Assembly (NCBI GenBank): GCA_963973795.1
Contig: CAXBAF010000012.1
Location: forward strand, 47,897 to 111,896
Reading direction: 5' to 3'
Origin: UBA1926 sp002337215
GTDB taxonomy: Bacteria > Planctomycetota > Phycisphaerae > Phycisphaerales > UBA1924
Length of the DNA: 64,000 bases
In this document: positions 58,425-64,000 of the stretch, piece after piece
How positions within the stretch are numbered: the stretch's first letter is position 1
Layout of the letters: every line of letters starts with the position of its first letter
Position numbers and translations under genes: made by a program
The notes under the pieces: model-generated
What the model was told of the DNA's origin: nothing
Seen by the model: the letters and a program-made list of their open reading frames with translations, nothing else
Databases searched by the model: none

Positions 58425-59522
58425 ATGTCGCGATTCTCTGATCAGGCGGTCGAATCCTCCCTCGGCCCGTGGTTCTTTGTCATGCTCGCCGATATGCCGC
58501 TTGTCGGCTCCCGGACGGTGTTTGAGTATGACGCCGCCGCGTGGGTTTCGCGAACCGATCCCGACGTCGCCGAGGCACTCGCGACCTGCCCGGTTTGCAA
58601 CGATGCGGACACCTCGTCGCTGACCGACGCTGTGACGGCCTTCATCGACGACAGGACCATCAACGACAAGAAGATCACGAAACGGACTCTGTCGAGTTGC
58701 TGGGTCGGCAACCCGCACGGCGTGCCGGCGCTGGTGATGCACCGCACGCTTGCGGGCGCACTCGGCGCGGATCTCGATGACCGATGGCTGCTCGGGGAGG
58801 TTCGCGACCCGGACGGCGGTCTGATCGATGACCTGATCAGCGCTGTCGACCGTGAACCGCTGAGCCAGTACGGCGCGGCGTCGAGCCGCACACGGTGCCG
58901 GTACCGATCGAACTGGGCCAAGTCAATTGGCAGCGTGTCCGTCGGTGCATGTGCACATTGCGGAAGACTCTCAGAAAATATCGGTTACGAGACATATCTG
59001 CTCGAGTCTGAGGTCGCCGACTACGGCACCGTCCGAGCGGCCGGGTGCGGCCTCTATGTCGCCAAGTCGATCGTCGATCGCCTCGAACTCTACACGCCCG
59101 CGGTCTGGCCGAACCTCCGCATCTCCCGCGTCCCGGTCTACACCCAAGTCCTCGATCCGTTCGCGGTCCCCAAGCCCATGCGTTGGGAGGACTTCGAGCG
59201 GCACGAGGCGTCGATGGGCAACACGCTGCCCTTCCCGATGATCCACGGGAAAAAGGGCGTGAAGCCTGTGTGGGAGAAGCGGTACGCGGCCGACCGCGAG
59301 GCGCGCGGCCTCGACACCACGCCACCACGCACCGACGAAGAAAGGATCGCGTTCTACCTCCGGCTGCGGTCGTTCTGGGAACCCGCCGTCGGCGAGCAAC
59401 TCGCCGGCGTCGATGACAAGGAACTGCTGAGGCTGGTCAGGCACGGCAGGAAACACAGCCGGGACGCGCCGATGGAGTCCTGGATCGGGATCGAGCGGAC
59501 CGCATCGCGACGCCGGAAGTAA
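58425..59522 (+). CDS. Hypothetical protein with two C-x2-C motifs
   Basis: A 365-aa protein I do not recognise. It has two C-x2-C pairs, CPVC at residues 55-58 and CAHC at 176-179, far apart but possibly one structural zinc site. The later part (SRVPVYTQVLDPFAVPKPMR, then WEDFERHEASMGNTLPFPMI) is polar and likely globular. No signal peptide or transmembrane helix. The Shine-Dalgarno is weak, and a moderately lower GC stretch occurs near 58960-59000. It follows the ferredoxin gene closely and precedes the RNA candidate. A link to immunity-type double-CXXCG proteins is conceivable but not supported by a clear match. Confidence 0.65.
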   Translation: MSRFSDQAVESSLGPWFFVMLADMPLVGSRTVFEYDAAAWVSRTDPDVAEALATCPVCNDADTSSLTDAVTAFIDDRTINDKKITKRTLSSCWVGNPHGVPALVMHRTLAGALGADLDDRWLLGEVRDPDGGLIDDLISAVDREPLSQYGAASSRTRCRYRSNWAKSIGSVSVGACAHCGRLSENIGYETYLLESEVADYGTVRAAGCGLYVAKSIVDRLELYTPAVWPNLRISRVPVYTQVLDPFAVPKPMRWEDFERHEASMGNTLPFPMIHGKKGVKPVWEKRYAADREARGLDTTPPRTDEERIAFYLRLRSFWEPAVGEQLAGVDDKELLRLVRHGRKHSRDAPMESWIGIERTASRRRK

Positions 59523-59540
59523 ATATCAGAAAATTCTGAG

Positions 59541-59887
59541 ACCACCAGTGAGCGTCCGCGAGCATCGTCGCTTCACACTGGCTCGCATCGTGCCCCCACG
59601 CTCCGGGAAGACCGTGGGAACGCAGCGCGAGCGGTTTGATCGTCGGCTCTGGTCTGCGTTGCAGACCGAGGGAAGCGGGGCCGACACCAGCGGAAGAAGG
59701 GCGTTCAGCGCCGGCCCGGGAAGGCCTGCGCGATCGGTCTGCCGCTGGGCTGGGCGGCGGATCGAGCGGCTGAACGACCGAACGACCGTCGGGAAGAGGC
59801 ACCGCCGAGAGGCGGTCGGGACGGGAAGCGGGAAGAGGAGTGCGGGAAGAGGGGTGCTCCGGGTCGCTGGGCCCGGAGCGCCTTTTT
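59541..59887 (+). ncRNA. Candidate structured RNA with seven GGGAAG motifs
   Basis: A segment without convincing coding potential that folds by eye into consecutive hairpins. CCAGTG (59545) pairs with CACTGG (59576). GCTCGC (59581) with GCGAGC (59627) encloses CCCACG/CGTGGG, whose 12-nt loop contains GGGAAG. GTCGGC (59642) with GCCGAC (59680) encloses GGTCTGC/GCAGACC and a 12-nt internal loop with GGGAAG. CCAGCGG (59687) with CCGCTGG (59742) encloses GGCC-CGGGAA-GGCC. CCGTC (59786) with GACGG (59820) encloses ACCGCC-GAGA-GGCGGT, with GGGAAGAGGC unpaired. Three more GGGAAG copies follow in a linear run before the terminator. The layout resembles RNAs that sequester CsrA/RsmA-type proteins through GGA in loops. 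It does not match RNase P, tmRNA, SRP or 6S RNA. Confidence 0.5.
59854..59887 (+). terminator. Strong terminator ending the RNA candidate
   Basis: GCTCCGGG (59856-59863) pairs with CCCGGAGC (59872-59879), extended by one wobble and one more pair, followed by CTTTTTG. It lies ~330 bases after the nearest plus-strand stop codon, which argues for an independent or 3'-UTR-derived transcript. Confidence 0.85.
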
Positions 59888-59910
59888 GTGTGCGCCGACA
59901 CGCCTGTGTG

Positions 59911-60495
59911 TCAGGCGGCTTCCGAATCCGACTCGGATTCCGCGAGATCGAGATCGTCGTCGCTGATGTCGCCCGCGAGTTCTTCGAGCTCGGCGAGTTC
60001 CTTCTTGCTGAACCGGCGCTCCCACCCGAACGGGCGCACGTTGCTGGGCGCCTCGGCCTCTTCTTTCCAATCCTCGGCGTTGCGGAGGTTCAGCTCGCTG
60101 GGCATCGTCTTGCGGTAGCCGAGCAGGCGGATGACCTCGAGCACGTCCGACCAGTTGGGGAAGGTCTTGCCGTTCGCCTTCTTGAACGCGTCGATCGCCA
60201 TGAGGAACAGGAACTGCTCGGCGGTCATCTCGCCCTCGTCGGCCGAGCGCTGGAAGTCGCTGAGGCGTCGGCCCGCGCCGCGGCGGCGCTCGAGGCCCGT
60301 CGGGGCGTTCCCCTCGCTCTTCTTGCGGTCGGCGATGTCGCGACGGTCCAGGCCGAGCCGGCGATCGATGACCCCACCCATTTCCGAAGAGGTTCTCGGG
60401 CCCGCGCCGCTCCCGGCGTCGACGCCGTTGTCGGTGGCGCGCCGCTTGGGCGCAGAACTGGACGGCGTCGCGCTCGAAGACTTGGTGTTGCCCAT
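59911..60495 (-). CDS. Hypothetical charged protein with Arg-repeat motif
   Basis: A 194-aa soluble protein of unknown function. The first ~45 residues are Ser/Ala/Thr-rich and probably disordered. A repeated motif of the form RR-x-G-x-D/G-RR occurs at DRRLGLDRRDIADRKK and ERRRGAGRRLSDFQR. A small helical domain follows (TAEQFLFLMAIDAFKKANGK, then FPNWSDVLEVIRLLGYRK), and an acidic tail ends the protein (DISDDDLDLAESESDSE). The start at 60495 is the first good ATG. It lies downstream of the Asp-rich gene on the same strand, 90 bases away. Confidence 0.68.
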   Translation of the reverse strand: MGNTKSSSATPSSSAPKRRATDNGVDAGSGAGPRTSSEMGGVIDRRLGLDRRDIADRKKSEGNAPTGLERRRGAGRRLSDFQRSADEGEMTAEQFLFLMAIDAFKKANGKTFPNWSDVLEVIRLLGYRKTMPSELNLRNAEDWKEEAEAPSNVRPFGWERRFSKKELAELEELAGDISDDDLDLAESESDSEAA

Positions 60496-60585
60496 CGCGT
60501 GGTCTCCCGTTGTCGTCTGACGGTTTTATCAGACAGTGCCGGCGGAGCCTCCCGCCGGCCGGGTTACGCAATGGCAGGCGAGGAC

Positions 60586-60936
60586 TTAGAGGTCGTCATC
60601 GTCCTCGTCGTCGCTGTCCTTGTCGTCGTCTTCGTCGAAGTCGTCGAACTCGTCGAAGGTGTCCTCAGAACCGTCGTCGTCGTCGTCGTCGAAGAAATCG
60701 TCTTCTTCGTCGTCGTCGTCATAGACGGCCTCCGGCGCCAGACCGGGAATCAGGCCGGGCGCGACCGCGGGCTCGAGGAGGGCCGTGCCGCCTTCTCCCG
60801 AGAACTGGGTCCACGCCGGGGAGTACGACGGTGCGGTCCAGGTGGTGGGGCCGTCTTCCGGGCGAGTTTCCGGGTCGGAGTCCGCCTGAGTGGTCTGGGT
60901 GGTCTGGATCATGGGGATGCATTCGAGCGTGGTCAT
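60586..60936 (-). CDS. Small protein with Asp/Glu-rich C-terminal tail
   Basis: A 116-aa protein of unknown function. GGAGG lies 8 bases before the ATG at 60936, and an extended AAGGAGGTGA lies a further ~20 bases upstream. The first ~70 residues are Thr/Pro-rich (IQTTQTTQADSDPETRPEDG). The last ~45 are almost entirely Asp, Glu, Phe and Ser (DDDDEEDDFFDDDDDD, then DEFDDFDEDDDKDSDDE), encoded by GAC/GAT-type triplet runs. The tail could bind metal or cationic proteins, for example ribosomal or nucleoid proteins. Confidence 0.68.
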   Translation of the reverse strand: MTTLECIPMIQTTQTTQADSDPETRPEDGPTTWTAPSYSPAWTQFSGEGGTALLEPAVAPGLIPGLAPEAVYDDDDEEDDFFDDDDDDGSEDTFDEFDDFDEDDDKDSDDEDDDDL

Positions 60937-61160
60937 CGCCGGTTCCTCCGCCTGCGTGCGCAGGTCACCTCCTTGGGGCGCGGGTCCAGCGGGCGCCCGA
61001 TGCGCGGCAGCGTAGCCAAGCCCGGACGGGTGTCAACCACCCGATGCGCGAACTCGCGCGAAAAACACGCCGTTCCCCGGCGGCGCGTGTGCCGGGCAGG
61101 GCGCGGGTAAGATGCCGATCGCGGCGCACCTCCTGATCTGTGCGGCCGCCGAGACCCTGC

Positions 61161-61856
61161 ATGAGCGATACCACCACGAGCGCACAACACGGGCCCCCGC
61201 ATCCCGAGCCGCACGGGCTCAACGTCCCCCACGGCGTGTGCGCCCTGCTCTTCCCGGGGCTGGGCCACCTTGTGCGGGGGGAGCCCAGGCGGGCCCTCTT
61301 CGCCGCGATCGGGGTGCTGGGCATGTTCTTCGGCGGGCTGCTCATCGGCGGCGTCGATGTTGTGGACAGCAAAGAAGACAAGTGGTGGTTCTATGGCCAG
61401 GCGTTCGTGGGCCCCCTCGCGTTCGGCGTGGACTGGTACCACCAGAACCATCTCAAAGCGCACCCGGTCCCCGGTGTGCCGCCGGGCGCGGGCTCAGACG
61501 CCTCGTTTACGACCTCGGACGCCCAACTCGGCGATCGCGGCGAGCACAAGCTGCGGAGCGTCCTCCCGGGCGAGAAGCGTGTCGTCACAGACGTCGAGGT
61601 GCTGGTCGGACGCGGCGGCGTGCAGTCGACCCGCCGGCTGCCGGTTGTTGTGCCGGCGGGCGAGGGTGAGGGCCCGCCGAACACCAAGAGCCTGGCGAAG
61701 GTCAACGAGATCGGCACGCTCTACGCGCTGTGCGCCGGGATGCTCAACCTGATCGTGGTTCTTGATGCGCTGTTCCCCACGCTCCGGCGGAAGCCCAAAC
61801 CGGCTGTTGGGACGAGCGCCGCGGCGTCGGCGAAAGCGGGTGCGAGCCATGGCTGA
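61161..61856 (+). CDS. DUF6677-like membrane protein
   Basis: A 231-aa protein of unknown function, probably of the planctomycete DUF6677 group. I chose MSDTTTSAQ at 61161. The motif LLFPGLGHLVRGEPRRALFA near residue 30 resembles the GLGQ/YxG motif of TM2-like small membrane proteins. Hydrophobic segments are at about 27-40, 42-62 (AIGVLGMFFGGLLIGGVDVV) and 195-215 (LYALCAGMLNLIVVLDALF), with a soluble insert between. The last eight bases overlap the next gene, so the two are coupled. Confidence 0.75.
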   Translation: MSDTTTSAQHGPPHPEPHGLNVPHGVCALLFPGLGHLVRGEPRRALFAAIGVLGMFFGGLLIGGVDVVDSKEDKWWFYGQAFVGPLAFGVDWYHQNHLKAHPVPGVPPGAGSDASFTTSDAQLGDRGEHKLRSVLPGEKRVVTDVEVLVGRGGVQSTRRLPVVVPAGEGEGPPNTKSLAKVNEIGTLYALCAGMLNLIVVLDALFPTLRRKPKPAVGTSAAASAKAGASHG

Positions 61857-62109
61857 TCTGTCACTCGGGATGCTGACGCTCGCTTACCGCCCGTTCCTTG
61901 ATCCGCTCGATCTGCACGATGTCTGGTTCTGGCTGCTCGTGCCGCTCGCGGTCCTGATCGCCGTCGCGTACAAGGCGGTCCGCGTGCCGGACATGGGCCA
62001 GTACTGGAAGCAGACGGCGCTGTTCAGCGGCCAGATCATCCTCGGCGTCGTCGGGCTGTTCATCGCCGCGATCATCGTGCTGAACTACGTCCTGCCGGCT
62101 TGGACCTGA
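61849..62109 (+). CDS. Small two-helix membrane protein
   Basis: An 86-aa protein with two transmembrane helices (VWFWLLVPLAVLIAVAYKAV and ILGVVGLFIAAIIVLNYVLP). A short polar linker carries RVPDMGQYWKQTALFSGQ. It overlaps the upstream DUF6677-like gene by 8 bases and likely acts with it in the membrane. No known family. Confidence 0.78.
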   Translation: MADLSLGMLTLAYRPFLDPLDLHDVWFWLLVPLAVLIAVAYKAVRVPDMGQYWKQTALFSGQIILGVVGLFIAAIIVLNYVLPAWT

Positions 62110-62145
62110 GCGGGCAAAACCCCGGACAACCCGCGATTTTGTGCT

Positions 62146-63156
62146 TCAGAGCGCGCGCATGACCTGCACCGCCCGGTAGAGCCCCGCGACGTCCTCGCGG
62201 TCGTAGGTCCGCGGCGCGTAGCGGCTGTTGATCGGCTGCAGGCGGATGCGTTCCGAGCCCGGGTCGCCCTCGAAGTAGACCCGTTTGAACGTCGATTCAT
62301 CGCCGGTTGAGAGGCGAGCAAAGCAGTCGTCGCCGTCGGCGATGTCGCGCAGCGGGCTGAAGACCACGATGTCGCCCTCGCGGTAGTCGGGCGACATCGA
62401 GTCGCCCACCACGCGGGCCGCGAACGCGTCGGGGTCGCTCAGATCGGGGCAGCGCACGTAGTCATCCGCGACGCGGGCCGGGTAGCCGAGGTCCGTGAAT
62501 TCCGTCGGGTAGCCCGCTGTGACCTTGTTGATCAGCGGCACCTCGAACGGGAGCGACGCGATCGGCGAGACACCCGCGGCCCGCGCCTCCTCGGTCGGGT
62601 TGTCGCCGTGCGCGGCGCTCCGCCCGCCCTCGGGGTCGAGCGCCGACCCGCCCAGTTCGGTGAGCATCCGCTGGATGGTTCCGGCGCGGTGGGCCTCATC
62701 GAGCCCGCCTTCCTGTGCGACGGCCCGGAGACGGGCGAGCATCGCGGACTGGGCACGCGCCGCACGCAGTTCGTCGCGGACCGAATCGGGCGCCCGCTCG
62801 CGGTCGGCAAGGCGGGTGAGCGTCCCGGGGTCGGCCCCGAGCTGCGATTCGATGCGTTCGACCAGATCGCGGGCGGGGCCGTGCCTTTTGCTGTTCTCGA
62901 TCGCGGAGAGATAACTCTTGGCGCAGCCGGCCCGCGCGGCGAGCTCGGACAGCGACAACCCCGACTGCTTGCGGAGCAGGCGGATCGCCGCGCCCAATGT
63001 GTCCTGGCCCGGCGTCCATCGATCCGCGGATTCAGCGGGGCCCTCTGGCATGGCGGGGGCCGGGCGGGCGGCGGACCCATTCTGCGGCGCGTTCGGCCGC
63101 GCATCGGGAGGCCCGTTCGAGGGGGCGATCGGATGGTCATCGGGCTGGGGCGGCAT
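62146..63156 (-). CDS. XRE/S24-type (LexA-like) transcriptional repressor
   Basis: A 336-aa repressor with an N-terminal disordered Pro-rich region (~1-50), an XRE-type HTH (about 52-105; LGAAIRLLRKQSGLSLSELA, ARAGCAKSYLSAIENSK) and a C-terminal S24 peptidase-like domain. The Ser nucleophile is in VVGDSMSPDYREGDIV and the Lys in STFKRVYFEG. An Ala-Gly in VTAGYPTEF is a possible self-cleavage site, so de-repression on damage or stress is plausible. I chose the ATG at 63156; a GTG at 63297 in the same frame would add 47 residues. An inverted repeat 166 bases upstream is a likely operator. Confidence 0.82.
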   Translation of the reverse strand: MPPQPDDHPIAPSNGPPDARPNAPQNGSAARPAPAMPEGPAESADRWTPGQDTLGAAIRLLRKQSGLSLSELAARAGCAKSYLSAIENSKRHGPARDLVERIESQLGADPGTLTRLADRERAPDSVRDELRAARAQSAMLARLRAVAQEGGLDEAHRAGTIQRMLTELGGSALDPEGGRSAAHGDNPTEEARAAGVSPIASLPFEVPLINKVTAGYPTEFTDLGYPARVADDYVRCPDLSDPDAFAARVVGDSMSPDYREGDIVVFSPLRDIADGDDCFARLSTGDESTFKRVYFEGDPGSERIRLQPINSRYAPRTYDREDVAGLYRAVQVMRAL

Positions 63157-63321
63157 GGTTTGGGTCCCGCTTCGGTGGTCTGCCCGGGCGAAGGCTGGGC
63201 GGCCTGTGTCCGCACGACCGGGGTCGCTTTCCGCGAACGGTCCGCGCTGTGCGCCGTTTCGTGTCACTTCCAAACAAAAGCCTTGCGGAAAGTTCACTCA
63301 TCAGAGAAAATATCCAAACAA

Positions 63322-63339
63322 GTTCACATAATAGTGAAC
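63322..63339. promoter_or_regulatory. Putative operator of the XRE/S24 repressor
   Basis: Perfect inverted repeat GTTCAC-ATAATA-GTGAAC. A third half-site GTTCAC occurs at 63292-63297. The surrounding ~190 bases (63240-63430) are AT-rich compared with the window and lie between the repressor gene and the divergent partial gene, so autoregulation is likely. Confidence 0.6.
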
Positions 63340-63486
63340 AGTGCCGGGCACATCAATCAGTTGCACCGAGGTGTCAGGGCACATTTTCATGGGAATCTGG
63401 TCACAAATGGCTCGGCAATGTGTGTCGTGGCGTGAAACGGGCTGGTGATCACTGGTGAGCCGAGCGGATCGGCGGAGGCGGATGAC

Positions 63487-64000
63487 ATGGAACGGCGAAA
63501 AGCAAGGCGGCTCTCCCGATCCCGGGGCGGGGCGACGGGGGGCGGTTGGATGGACACCGATTCGTCGAACCACGGTACCTCAAATCCTCACAGAAACCAA
63601 ACTGATTTGGATATGAATCCGAGCCGAATCGGGAGGGCGGACGGCGAGGATGCCGGGTTCGTGGAGTGCACACCGGGGCGCTCGATCGGTCGGCGTGGGG
63701 GGCGTGGGGGGCGTGGGGGGTGTGGGGGCCGAGGTGATCGCCGGTACGCCGAGATGCTGGTCGAGCGCGCCGCGTGGAGCCCGGCGGGTGACCGCACGCT
63801 CGTCGAAGCGGTGCACGGCGAGGGGCTCAGCGTGGTCGCGTTCGTGCGCCGGTGTCTCGACCGGGGTGTCGAGCCGGTCGTGGGCTCGGCGTTCACCGGT
63901 CCGAAACAGCACGGTTCGGCTGTTCGAACGGGAAACCGCGATCTGGACGCCTGGTCGCGGATCGCCCGCCGTCGGCTGCGTCGGCTCGAAACCAGGCTCG
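63487..64000 (+). CDS. Partial gene running off the window, unknown function
   Basis: An open frame from ATG at 63487 (GGAGG 8 bases upstream) continues to the last base of the window without a stop, giving at least 171 codons. The first ~60 codons are low in complexity (Arg/Ser/Gly-rich) and include the tandem G-rich repeat at 63694. From about residue 86 it looks like ordinary protein (YAEMLVERAAWSPAGDRTLV, then EAVHGEGLSVVAFVRRCLDR). This part suggests a helix-turn-helix, but I cannot name a family. Divergent from the repressor gene across the operator. Confidence 0.5.
   Translation, partial: MERRKARRLSRSRGGATGGGWMDTDSSNHGTSNPHRNQTDLDMNPSRIGRADGEDAGFVECTPGRSIGRRGGRGGRGGCGGRGDRRYAEMLVERAAWSPAGDRTLVEAVHGEGLSVVAFVRRCLDRGVEPVVGSAFTGPKQHGSAVRTGNRDLDAWSRIARRRLRRLETRL
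63694..63729 (+). repeat. Tandem G-rich 9-bp repeat (possible G-quadruplex)
   Basis: CGTGGGGGG occurs three times in tandem, followed by TGTGGGGGC: four runs of five or six G separated by three bases. This fits the canonical intramolecular G-quadruplex pattern. It lies within the partial open frame, where it encodes an Arg/Gly repeat. Confidence 0.7.

Noticed and set aside
59541..59887. RNase P RNA, tmRNA, SRP RNA or 6S RNA as identity of the structured segment
   Set aside because: The universally conserved RNase P segments, a tRNA-like tmRNA end, the SRP GGAAG-tetraloop domain and the single long 6S hairpin are not present.
60938..60973. Leader peptide upstream of the Asp-rich gene
   Set aside because: A GTG frame of 11 codons overlaps the AAGGAGGTGA itself, so the ribosome-binding site would be too close to use.
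1..64000. tRNA, rRNA, CRISPR arrays, insertion sequences and prophage
   Set aside because: No T-arm-type consensus within a cloverleaf, no spaced direct-repeat array and no transposase or integrase motif was seen on either strand; a tRNAscan and IS search would be decisive.

Overview
The window reads as the chromosome of a GC-rich Gram-negative planctomycete, most likely class Phycisphaerae. The strongest indicator is a family of secreted proteins ending in a dockerin-like domain that opens with Cys and closes with Gly-Cys (seven copies here). Supporting signs are an HU protein with a Lys/Ala-rich tail, DUF1559-like prepilin proteins, a UbiA-type prenyltransferase, and genes for lipid A and outer-membrane assembly. 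Coding density is high, spacing is tight, GC3 is extreme, and no tRNA, rRNA, CRISPR array, transposase or prophage was seen.

Layout. 1-3.1 kb: two tandem paralogous secreted GC-dockerin proteins. 3.1-6.7 kb: transketolase (minus) and dnaN (plus), divergent. 7-13.1 kb: small membrane protein, then the envelope cluster bamA-ompH-lpxD-lpxC. 13.2-18 kb: lipoprotein, prepilin-like protein, membrane protein, secreted GC-dockerin protein, thioesterase. 18-22.7 kb: NuoE, CPBP protease, gatC-membrane protein-gatA. 22.9-31.4 kb: secreted protein, PqaA-like protein, scpA, KdsD/KpsF isomerase, HU, an EEP-family phosphatase/nuclease, a D-2-hydroxyacid dehydrogenase, and an ECF sigma/anti-sigma pair. 31.5-39.2 kb: three large secreted GC-dockerin proteins (vanadium haloperoxidase, repeat-rich surface protein, subtilisin). 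39.3-43.5 kb: DUF167, TIGR03790-like protein and a lower-GC pair of secreted unknowns. 43.5-51.1 kb: orphan DNA methyltransferase, LPS-kinase-like protein, an in-frame glycosyltransferase/DEAD-box helicase ORF, and a RimB-RimK-aspartoacylase-like operon. 51.4-64 kb: GC-dockerin protein, M42 peptidase, HTH membrane protein, repeats, GbsR regulator, prenyltransferase, ferredoxin, unknowns, a candidate structured RNA, an Asp-rich protein, a two-gene membrane operon, an XRE/S24 repressor with a likely operator, and a partial gene.

How genes fit together. LpxC, LpxD, OmpH and BamA, with the arabinose-5-phosphate isomerase, a LPS-kinase-like protein and a WaaE-like glycosyltransferase, point to an LPS-containing outer membrane. 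The GC-dockerin proteins appear to be its exported cargo, probably sharing a surface or complex-docking mechanism whose receptor is not in this window. RimB, RimK and the AstE-like enzyme form a likely module for adding and trimming poly-glutamate tails.

The least explained items are a roughly 350-base segment with seven GGGAAG motifs placed mostly in loops of predicted hairpins and ending in a strong terminator (59.54-59.89 kb); a three-copy 86-bp cruciform repeat; and the glycosyltransferase/helicase fusion. All calls were made by reading the sequence; no database search was run.
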